Shown here: positions 24,034 to 30,350 of the stretch, piece after piece
Position numbering within the stretch: position 1 is the stretch's first letter
Layout: every line of letters starts with the position of its first letter
Virus record (IMG/VR): IMGVR_UViG_3300037459_000161
Coordinates: 1 to 59,721 of that record
Origin: a virus
Direction: 5' to 3' (one strand)
DNA length: 59,721 bases
Translations under genes and position numbers: made by a program
Notes under the pieces: model-generated
The model's database searches: none
Told to the model about the DNA's origin: nothing
Seen by the model: the letters and a program-made list of their open reading frames with translations, nothing else

Positions 24034-24348
24034 ATGGGTTTATATATGAATGGGTTTGCTGAGAACAATCATAAGGCTGCTGTTTTGGCAACCTTAGATG
24101 GTGTTACTGAGTTTATTGATATTGTTCCTGTATTTCTTAAAGTTAAAAGTGGGAATATGCTCATCGCTGTTGTAGAAAATGGGCCTTTTGATGCTGCTGC
24201 TGTTGCATTTAATAAAGATGAATTTAAAGAGTTTACTCGCACAAATGATTTTCGGGCAATACGATATTTTTCTGTTCCTGTAGAAGTAATTAAAGAATTT
24301 GCTCCTGATTTTGAAAAATATGTAAAAGGAGATAATCAAAATGGTTAA
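24034..24348 (+). CDS. hypothetical early protein
   Basis: 104 aa behind the consensus promoter and a GAGGGG ribosome site. Alpha/beta, acidic C-terminus. The first position behind a strong promoter suggests a host-takeover role, but this is inference only. Confidence 0.55.
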   Translation: MGLYMNGFAENNHKAAVLATLDGVTEFIDIVPVFLKVKSGNMLIAVVENGPFDAAAVAFNKDEFKEFTRTNDFRAIRYFSVPVEVIKEFAPDFEKYVKGDNQNG

Positions 24349-24751
24349 GCGAAAATTTGATCGTGCAAAGTGGTTTCCGTATGAATTAATGGTTAAGCGC
24401 CATAAACCATCTGGTGTTCTTTTTGATACAAGTACAGGAAGAAGTTGTTGTTTGGGTTTGGAATTGTTAGCTCGCGGAGTTATTTCTGATAATCTTATTG
24501 GAAAAACAATGCCAGATGAAATTAACCCAAAAGATTCTCCAGGATTTATGGTGAATGATGGAATTGATCTTGATAGAGGTTCTTCACTTTTTTCAAAAGA
24601 AGCTGCAAAAATAAATGATAGTAATGATTCTGTTACTTATCCAACTATCGAAAAGAAAGAAGAAGCAATTATTGAATTGTTTGCAACTGTAGATATTGAA
24701 GTTGAATTTTTTGGTGAGTTGGGAGATGTTGAAGATTTGAGGCTTAATTAG
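24341..24751 (+). CDS. hypothetical early protein
   Basis: 136 aa, overlapping the previous gene by 8 nt. KWFPYELMVKRHKPSG and RSCCLGL near the N-terminus, acidic C-terminus. No family recognised. Confidence 0.55.
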   Translation: MVKRKFDRAKWFPYELMVKRHKPSGVLFDTSTGRSCCLGLELLARGVISDNLIGKTMPDEINPKDSPGFMVNDGIDLDRGSSLFSKEAAKINDSNDSVTYPTIEKKEEAIIELFATVDIEVEFFGELGDVEDLRLN

Positions 24752-24765
24752 ACAAAAGAAAAAAT

Positions 24766-24987
24766 ATGGGAAAGAAAAAGAAAAATCTATATGCATGGGA
24801 ATGGAACACTAACGGGTGGTCTGATGCTTGGGCTTTTACCGAGGCTGAAGCATTAAAAATCGCAAAAAACAACGGTGGTGAACTATACAGTACACTCAGA
24901 AATTTTCGATTGGTTGGTATTGAAGGTTCTGAAGAAGTAACAGCGTATCATATTGCCAATGAAGATTCCTGGATGTGTTACGGATAA
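24766..24987 (+). CDS. hypothetical early protein
   Basis: 73 aa, Trp-rich (AWEWNTNGWSDAWAF), followed by a promoter. Function unknown. Confidence 0.5.
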   Translation: MGKKKKNLYAWEWNTNGWSDAWAFTEAEALKIAKNNGGELYSTLRNFRLVGIEGSEEVTAYHIANEDSWMCYG

Positions 24988-24988
24988 A

Positions 24989-25017
24989 TTGGCACTTTTT
25001 GAAAAATCTGCTATACT
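24989..25017 (+). promoter_or_regulatory. rightward sigma70-like promoter
   Basis: TTGGCA, 17-bp spacer, TATACT with an upstream TGC extension. About 55 nt before the ATG of the 199-aa gene. Confidence 0.7.
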
Positions 25018-25071
25018 TCTTTCGAAGCACAATCGAGTTTTAACATTATTGTGTTATAAAAAGGAAACGTT

Positions 25072-25671
25072 ATGAGTGAAAGTTCAACAGCAACAGAAGA
25101 AAAAGTTCCTACTCAAGCTGAAATTGATTACGAACGAGCAAAGGGAATCATCTCACCACTAGCAAAAGCTGGGAAAGATGAAAATGAAATTGGTAAAGCT
25201 TTAGTTCTTGCAGATTTTACTATCAGTAAGGCTAAGCGATATCGTCAATTGGTTCTTGAAGATCTTGGTATCATTCTTTCAAGTAAGAATCGTTTTGAGC
25301 TAGCTTCCGCACTTTTGGTTAAGGGGGATTTCAAACCTCAAACCTGGGAAGAGGTTGAAAAAGCTTGTGAGTATTTGGCGCAGGAACTTGATGCCACTAC
25401 AGAAAATCAAGCTTTTAAGTCCATCAAGCGATTTTGTAAAGCCAATAGTATCGAGATACCCGATAAGCCGAAGGGTGTTCGTGGGCGAAGTCCTACGTCG
25501 TTTCGTGCTATTTCACTGACTTGGATGACAGAAAATTGCGACAAGTCAATGGATGAATTTGTCGCATACATGAAAGAAGCTGGTAAAGATAGCGAGAGCA
25601 ATCGTCGATACTATGGTCGAATCTTTGAAGCAATTCAAAGTTCTTACAATCAGGGTTTCAATGCTGCTTAA
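25072..25671 (+). CDS. hypothetical protein, possible HTH
   Basis: 199 aa, helical. The segment GKDENEIGKALVLADFTISKAKRYRQLVL could form an HTH, followed by a basic middle (KPKGVRGRSPTSF). It has its own promoter and AAGGAAA ribosome site, so probably abundant early. Histone-like or regulator role is speculative. Confidence 0.55.
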   Translation: MSESSTATEEKVPTQAEIDYERAKGIISPLAKAGKDENEIGKALVLADFTISKAKRYRQLVLEDLGIILSSKNRFELASALLVKGDFKPQTWEEVEKACEYLAQELDATTENQAFKSIKRFCKANSIEIPDKPKGVRGRSPTSFRAISLTWMTENCDKSMDEFVAYMKEAGKDSESNRRYYGRIFEAIQSSYNQGFNAA

Positions 25672-25739
25672 TTAAAATGTCCACCCTCGAAAGGGGGTGG
25701 GCAATTTATTTTGACGTTCTATCAACGAAGGGGTTAATT

Positions 25740-25961
25740 ATGGAATTACAAGATTTAGTTACAGATGAATCTTTAGAGATTGGTAAAAAAGCAATTGAAA
25801 ATGCTTTGGTTGATTATCGTGATAGTAAAATATTTACCATACGTAGAAATGGATTAGTAATTGCTGAAAAAGATGGTACTCCATCTAAAATAATTCGTTT
25901 TGGCTCAGAGGTTGCTTTAAGAATTGGTATAAATGCAATTTTCAAAAACAAGAGTGTTTAA
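25740..25961 (+). CDS. hypothetical protein
   Basis: 73 aa from the ATG following GAAGGGGTT, not the upstream in-frame codon at 25677. The stop TAA lies inside a GTTTAAAC at 25957. Function unknown. Confidence 0.5.
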   Translation: MELQDLVTDESLEIGKKAIENALVDYRDSKIFTIRRNGLVIAEKDGTPSKIIRFGSEVALRIGINAIFKNKSV

Positions 25962-25989
25962 ACGCATATTAATTATTTGATTCAATGAC

Positions 25990-26018
25990 TAGCTTTTTAT
26001 TAAAGAGTGTGCTATACT
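25990..26018 (+). promoter_or_regulatory. rightward promoter of structured leader
   Basis: TAGCTT, 17-bp spacer, TATACT with a TGC extension, the same layout as the two 13.5 kb promoters. Transcription from about 26025 covers the structured RNA at 26123-26225. Confidence 0.6.
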
Positions 26019-26104
26019 CTTAAAGATCATTGCAATAAATTTGCAGTATGTAAAAATAATAATTAATATTAATTTTAATAAATATATTTGGATAGGGGTT
26101 TATT

Positions 26105-26116
26105 ATGATTCTTTAA
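26105..26116 (+). CDS. three-codon mini-ORF (Met-Ile-Leu)
   Basis: ATG-ATT-CTT-TAA directly after GATAGGGGTTT. It begins the structured leader; a minimal translated ORF could place a ribosome at the start of the RNA stem. Reported as a regulatory element rather than a protein gene. Confidence 0.3.
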   Translation: MIL

Positions 26117-26122
26117 CGAATT

Positions 26123-26225
26123 AAATCATGCATATCAGCATTCTAGTAGTTCTTTGAACGGCGTTCTTGAACTATGTCCAAACTCTCACCCCATCATCAC
26201 ACACAAATGCTGGTATGTATGATTT
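26123..26225 (+). ncRNA. structured RNA (20-bp closing stem)
   Basis: Arms 26123-26142 and 26206-26225 pair over 20 bp with two G-U wobbles that are valid only in the + RNA. Inside, TAGTTC/GAACTA closes a second hairpin containing GAAC-GGC-GTTC. A U-rich tract (TTATTTTTTCTT) follows the stem, so a short RNA could be released by termination. It may be a free small RNA or a leader riboregulator of the zinc-finger/ligase operon. Confidence 0.6.
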
Positions 26226-26270
26226 AGTTATTTTTTCTTGCCCGTTCTGGGCTACTGAAGGGGTTGTAAG

Positions 26271-26462
26271 ATGATAGCAAGATGTTCGAAATGCAAACAA
26301 ATTTCAAGTAGTTTTGAACCTTGTACTTTGTGCGGTGCGTTAATGAAATCAATTGATGAAGATTTTGATGATGATGAAACTATTCCAGTTAATTATTCAA
26401 GAGATAGACAATTTGATTTAACATCTTTATTTCCATTTTTGCCACTTAGAACACAAAAATGA
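26271..26462 (+). CDS. small zinc-ribbon protein
   Basis: 63 aa; ARCSKCKQISSSFEPCTLCG is a compact four-Cys zinc ribbon, followed by an acidic tail. GAAGGGGTT ribosome site. Overlaps the ligase gene by 4 nt. Confidence 0.6.
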   Translation: MIARCSKCKQISSSFEPCTLCGALMKSIDEDFDDDETIPVNYSRDRQFDLTSLFPFLPLRTQK

Positions 26463-27580
26463 GAATAGCTGTAGACGCTACATACCTGTATAAAATGGGT
26501 TCTAATGACAAACTTCAACAATGGACTATTTCAACTGAAGGTGATTTAATCAAAATTGAGTGGGGAGAATTTCAAGGACGCAAACAATACAAAGAAGAAA
26601 TTGTAGAGTTTGGTCTTGCTGGAAGATCTCATGAGGAGCAATTACTTTTAAGAGTACAATCAAGAGTTAATCGCAAACTTGATATTGGTTATGTTTTCAA
26701 TATGAAAGAAGCGCAAAGTAAACTAAAAACAAATCGGCTAGGTTTAAAAATGCCGATGCTCGCAAAAATATGGAGTAAAGTAAAAGAAATAGATTATGAA
26801 AATGCTGTAATTCAACCAAAATTAGATGGACACAGATGTTTGATTTATTTCGACGGTGAAGATTACATAGCTTATTCAAGAAATGGAAAACAAATCACTT
26901 CTATTACAAATATTTTAGCTGACGTTAGTAAATGTGGTATGCAACCTGGAACTACACTTGATGGTGAATTATACCATCATGGAACTGCATTACAAACAAT
27001 TGGTTCTTGGGTTAGGAGAGAACAACCAAACACTGATAAACTTTGTTACACAATTTACGATATGATTCCTGCAATTGATAGTGTTGTTCATGATTGTGAT
27101 TTTAAAACTAGACTTGAAATGCTGCGATCATTGCGTTTAAACAATAATCTTGGGTTACTTGGTTGCATAGAGAATATAACAGAGAATCAAATACCTGAAT
27201 TTTTAAAAAGTGTAAGATCAATGAAATACGAAGGTTTGATAATTCGCCAAGCTGGTTTTGGTTATCAAGATGGAAAGCGGAATAATGCTTTAATCAAAGT
27301 AAAACAATTTCTAGATGACGAATTTGAAGTGATAGATATTCAAGCTTCTAAAGATAGTTTTTGTATTTTACATTGTAGAACACATAATATACTTAGCACT
27401 ATATATGAAACTGTAACTAAAGTCACAGCACCAGGGACATTCGATGAAAAAGACTTTGTATTGGCTAATCGAAAAGATTATATAGGTAGATACGTTACAG
27501 TTGAATTCGCAGATTGGACATTGGAAGGAAAACTTTTCCATCCGATAGCAAAATGCTGGCGAGAAAAAAATGAAGAATAA
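26459..27580 (+). CDS. ATP-dependent DNA ligase
   Basis: 373 aa. The first 75 residues form a small beta domain resembling a WGR domain. The nucleotidyltransferase domain follows: motif I QPKLDGHRC with the adenylated Lys, motif III DGELYHH, motif IV EGLIIRQ, motif V LIKVKQF, then an OB-fold. It seals nicks during phage replication and recombination, next to the phage polymerase. Confidence 0.85.
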   Translation: MRIAVDATYLYKMGSNDKLQQWTISTEGDLIKIEWGEFQGRKQYKEEIVEFGLAGRSHEEQLLLRVQSRVNRKLDIGYVFNMKEAQSKLKTNRLGLKMPMLAKIWSKVKEIDYENAVIQPKLDGHRCLIYFDGEDYIAYSRNGKQITSITNILADVSKCGMQPGTTLDGELYHHGTALQTIGSWVRREQPNTDKLCYTIYDMIPAIDSVVHDCDFKTRLEMLRSLRLNNNLGLLGCIENITENQIPEFLKSVRSMKYEGLIIRQAGFGYQDGKRNNALIKVKQFLDDEFEVIDIQASKDSFCILHCRTHNILSTIYETVTKVTAPGTFDEKDFVLANRKDYIGRYVTVEFADWTLEGKLFHPIAKCWREKNEE

Positions 27581-28022
27581 TGGATTTTATTGCATTGCTT
27601 TAGATAATCCAAAAAGCGGAGAAAACGTTGGTGGTTCAATGCGTGCCGCTCAAATTTATGGTGCTTCATTAATTGTTTTAGGTGGTAAACGTCCAGAAAA
27701 ATTAATCAAACACCCAACAGATACAATGAAAGCGTTTAAACATATACCATCTGTTTTAGTTGAAGATATATTTGAAGCTTTACCTTTTGATTGCATTCCT
27801 GTCGCTGTAGATTTGATTAATGGTGCAATGCCACTACCAAATTATTGCCACCCAAAGAGAGCATTTTATATTTTTGGCGCTGAAGATGCAACATTAGGAA
27901 AACGGATTACTGATCGGTGTAGGGATATTGTCTTTATTCCAACGCGGAGTTGCATGAATTTAGCTGCCACAGTTAATGTAGTTCTTTATGACAGATTATC
28001 AAAATTAGGGGTTGCAATTTAA
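27570..28022 (+). CDS. SpoU-family RNA 2'-O-methyltransferase
   Basis: 150 aa. SPOUT-fold motifs: N-terminal PKSGENVGGSMRAA, motif 2 FYIFGAEDATLGKR, motif 3 RSCMNLAATVNVVLYDR. These proteins use a knotted SAM site to methylate ribose in tRNA or rRNA (TrmH/TrmL group). It overlaps the ligase by 11 nt and ends immediately before the Y-RNA-like array and Ro60 gene, so the phage RNAs or their tRNA-like parts are candidate substrates (inference). Confidence 0.8.
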   Translation: MKNNGFYCIALDNPKSGENVGGSMRAAQIYGASLIVLGGKRPEKLIKHPTDTMKAFKHIPSVLVEDIFEALPFDCIPVAVDLINGAMPLPNYCHPKRAFYIFGAEDATLGKRITDRCRDIVFIPTRSCMNLAATVNVVLYDRLSKLGVAI

Positions 28023-28039
28023 AATGAATCACCTATAAT
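28012..28039 (+). promoter_or_regulatory. promoter of Y-RNA-like array
   Basis: TTGCAA, 16-bp spacer, TATAAT. The expected start, 7-8 nt after the -10 box, falls at 28046-28047, exactly the 5' end of the first RNA stem. The promoter overlaps the end of the methylase gene. Confidence 0.7.
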
Positions 28040-28046
28040 CCTGATT

Positions 28047-28114
28047 GCTCGAATGGCGTATATAACGGTTACTTCATTATAGATAAGATACTGTTATTGC
28101 TTGTTCCTTCGAGC
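28047..28114 (+). ncRNA. Y-RNA-like RNA, unit 1
   Basis: Terminal stem GCTCGAA/TTCGAGC, conserved GGCGTA opposite TGTTCC (an internal-loop helix), then stem ATAACGG/CTGTTAT and the conserved TTACTTC at the 5' side of the loop. 68 nt. Closing helix, conserved distorted helix and variable loop match the Ro60-binding half of Y RNAs. Confidence 0.75.
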
Positions 28115-28126
28115 GTTTGATTTGAT

Positions 28127-28223
28127 GTTACAATGGCGTAGAATACAGTTACTTCTTTACTGAAACAAAGATAGTCTACCGAAAGGGGACTAACAATTTC
28201 TGTATTCGTTTGTTCCTTGTAGC
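28127..28223 (+). ncRNA. Y-RNA-like RNA, unit 2
   Basis: Terminal stem GTTACAA/TTGTAGC, GGCGTA opposite TGTTCC, stem GAATACAG/CTGTATTC. The loop carries two further hairpins (TCTTT/AAAGA and TAGTC/GACTA with a GAAA apex). Stem sequences differ from unit 1 but remain paired. Confidence 0.75.
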
Positions 28224-28230
28224 TTGATTT

Positions 28231-28346
28231 TGTGATGGCGTAGTTAACAGTTACTTCCTCTGCTAAAGGAGAAACCTAGTTAAGAATTTGGCTATCAAGT
28301 CAAATCTAAACCAAGGACTTTGTACTGTAAACGTTTGTTCCTCACA
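28231..28346 (+). ncRNA. Y-RNA-like RNA, unit 3
   Basis: Terminal stem TGTGA/TCACA, GGCGTA opposite TGTTCC, stem GTTAACAG/CTGTAAAC (one mismatch). Longest insert (about 70 nt) of the four. Linker TTGATTT follows, as after units 1 and 2. Confidence 0.75.
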
Positions 28347-28358
28347 CTTGATTTACTT

Positions 28359-28439
28359 TGTAGTGGCGTAGATAGCAGATACTTCAGTTCGATCCTGTTA
28401 AGCCTTGGATGGCAAGCCTGTTATCGTATGTTCCCTACA
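28359..28439 (+). ncRNA. Y-RNA-like RNA, unit 4
   Basis: Terminal stem TGTAG/CTACA, GGCGTA opposite TGTTCC, stem GATAGCAG/CTGTTATC. The insert contains CAG-TTCGATC-CTG, a 7-nt loop matching the tRNA T-loop consensus, reminiscent of the tRNA-like module of bacterial YrlA RNAs. It ends 22 nt before the Ro60 start codon. Confidence 0.75.
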
Positions 28440-28461
28440 CTCACAGAAGGGGTTTTCTAAA

Positions 28462-29817
28462 ATGCGTACTAATTTACTTCCTGAATCAATGCGAACACAT
28501 GAAGGTGCAAAAGCTTACACACTAACAACAGAACTTGAATTACGTCGTTCTGTACTTTCATGTTTTCTGTGGGAAGATTCTTTTTACGAAAATGGAGTTT
28601 CTATTGCAGAGCGAATTTCAACGCTTTGTGATTCAGTTGAACCTGAAAAAATTGCAAAAATTGCAATTGAAGCAAGAGAAGTAAATCATCTTCGTCATGC
28701 GCCTCTATGGTTGATTTGCGGTTTAGCAAGAAATCATAGTGGTGATTCACTTGTTTCTGATACTGTAGAACGAGTTATTCAACGAGTTGATGAAATTCCT
28801 GAATTGCTATCTCTGTATTCTCTTAGTGTTGTAGGTGTTAAAACAAAAAATGGTAGAACAAAGAAACTTGGAAAACTTTCCAATGGTATCAAAAATGGAA
28901 TTGCGCGAGCATTTACAAAGTTCACACCCTATCAACTTGCAAAGTATAACCGCAAAGGTGCAATCACTTTGAAAGATGCTTTGTTTGTTTCTCACGCTAA
29001 ACCTATTACGGAAGCACAAGGTAAAGCCTGGAAAGATTTGATTAATGGTGAACTTGCTACGCCCGACACTTGGGAAGTTGCTTTGTCTGGTGGAGCGGAT
29101 AAGAAAGAAACATTTATTCGTTTGATTGCAGAAAAGAAATTGGGAGCACTTGCTTTGCTTCGTAATTTGCGGAATATGGATGAATCTGGTGTACCTATTG
29201 ACGTAATAAAGGGAGCATTGGCGGAAGCTAACGTTTCTAGAGTTTTGCCTTTTCGGTTTATTGCAGCGGCGCAATTTGTTCCCCAATTGGAAGAAGATCT
29301 AGAAAAGTGTATGTTGAGAAGCATTCAAGAACAACCTAAAATTCCTGGTTCAACCGCAATGCTTATTGACCATTCTGGTTCTATGCCTGGGTATCAAATT
29401 TCTGAAAAATCCAAACTTGATCGTTTCGACGCTGCTACTGCGCTTGCAATGATTGCACGAGAAACTTTTGAAAATATTCGTACTTTTGCTTTTTCTGAAC
29501 AAACTGTAGAAGTTCCTTCTCGTCATGGTTTTGCTTTGCGAGATGCAATCGGAAATTGTATGGGTTTTGGTATGACTAGGCTTGGAGCAGCAATTGAGCA
29601 TGTTGGTAAAGTTTATAATTACGATAGAATTATTGTTATTACCGACGAGCAAAGTCACGATCGGGTTGGGCCTCCCAAGGCTGGTTCAAATGGATATATG
29701 ATTAACGTTGCAACCTATAAGAATGGTGTAGGTTATGGTCCCTGGACACATATTGACGGGTGGTCTGAATCTGTACTTAAATTCATTGCCGAACTTGAAA
29801 ACTTCGGCAATTCATGA
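28462..29817 (+). CDS. rsr: Ro60/TROVE-domain RNA-binding protein
   Basis: 451 aa. HEGAKAYTLTTELELRRSVLSCFLWEDSFYE near the N-terminus opens a TROVE HEAT-repeat ring. The C-terminal vWA domain shows an intact MIDAS: LIDHSGSM. Ro60 rings bind Y RNAs on the outside and misfolded RNA ends through the cavity; in bacteria they work with exonucleases. The start ATG is set by GAAGGGGTT upstream. The gene directly follows the four Y-RNA-like units. Confidence 0.9.
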   Translation: MRTNLLPESMRTHEGAKAYTLTTELELRRSVLSCFLWEDSFYENGVSIAERISTLCDSVEPEKIAKIAIEAREVNHLRHAPLWLICGLARNHSGDSLVSDTVERVIQRVDEIPELLSLYSLSVVGVKTKNGRTKKLGKLSNGIKNGIARAFTKFTPYQLAKYNRKGAITLKDALFVSHAKPITEAQGKAWKDLINGELATPDTWEVALSGGADKKETFIRLIAEKKLGALALLRNLRNMDESGVPIDVIKGALAEANVSRVLPFRFIAAAQFVPQLEEDLEKCMLRSIQEQPKIPGSTAMLIDHSGSMPGYQISEKSKLDRFDAATALAMIARETFENIRTFAFSEQTVEVPSRHGFALRDAIGNCMGFGMTRLGAAIEHVGKVYNYDRIIVITDEQSHDRVGPPKAGSNGYMINVATYKNGVGYGPWTHIDGWSESVLKFIAELENFGNS

Positions 29818-30350
29818 TCGTCTTTGATACCGAAACAACAGGTTTAATCAAACCTGAAGATTGTTCGATTCACTTGCAACCACATATTACAGAATTTTCT
29901 GGGTTGCAAGTGGATGACAATTTTTTCATACAAAATCAAGTTGATACTTTCGTAAAACCTCCAATACCAATTCCAGATTTTTGCACTCGTTTAAATGGCA
30001 TAAGCGACGAAACTGTTGCTGATGCTCCAGATTTTTTAGATATTTATCCACAATTAGTTGCTTTGTTTTTAGGCGAAACAACTGTAGTAGGACATAATGT
30101 AACTTTTGATTTAGGTGTTCTGTATTTCGAGTTAAAAAGACACGATTTAGAATTTAAATTTCCTTGGCCTCAAAAATGGATTTGCACCGTCGAGAAATCT
30201 ATGCCGATAGAAGGCCATAGATTGACACTGAGCAGACTTTATCAAATTGCCACTGGCAATACCCACGAAGGCGCCCATCGTGCAAAGCAAGACGTTAGAG
30301 CAACGCTAACATGCTATCAATTTCTTCTTAGAAAAGGTTTGATTACTTGA
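29814..30350 (+). CDS. DnaQ-like 3'-5' exonuclease (DEDDh)
   Basis: 178 aa. ExoI FDTETTG, ExoII GHNVTFDLG, ExoIII HRAKQD with His and Asp near residues 155-160. Coupled to the polymerase gene (4-nt overlap), so it is the likely proofreading subunit for the phage DnaE-like polymerase. It could also act as an RNA exonuclease with Ro60 (speculative). Confidence 0.85.
   Translation: MIVFDTETTGLIKPEDCSIHLQPHITEFSGLQVDDNFFIQNQVDTFVKPPIPIPDFCTRLNGISDETVADAPDFLDIYPQLVALFLGETTVVGHNVTFDLGVLYFELKRHDLEFKFPWPQKWICTVEKSMPIEGHRLTLSRLYQIATGNTHEGAHRAKQDVRATLTCYQFLLRKGLIT

Noticed and set aside
26123-26225. Fifth Y-RNA-like unit
   Set aside because: Lacks the GGCGTA, TTACTTC and TGTTCC blocks; a different structured RNA.
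28405-28461. N-terminal extension of the Ro60 gene
   Set aside because: It lies inside RNA unit 4 and has no ribosome site; the ATG at 28462 follows GAAGGGGTT.
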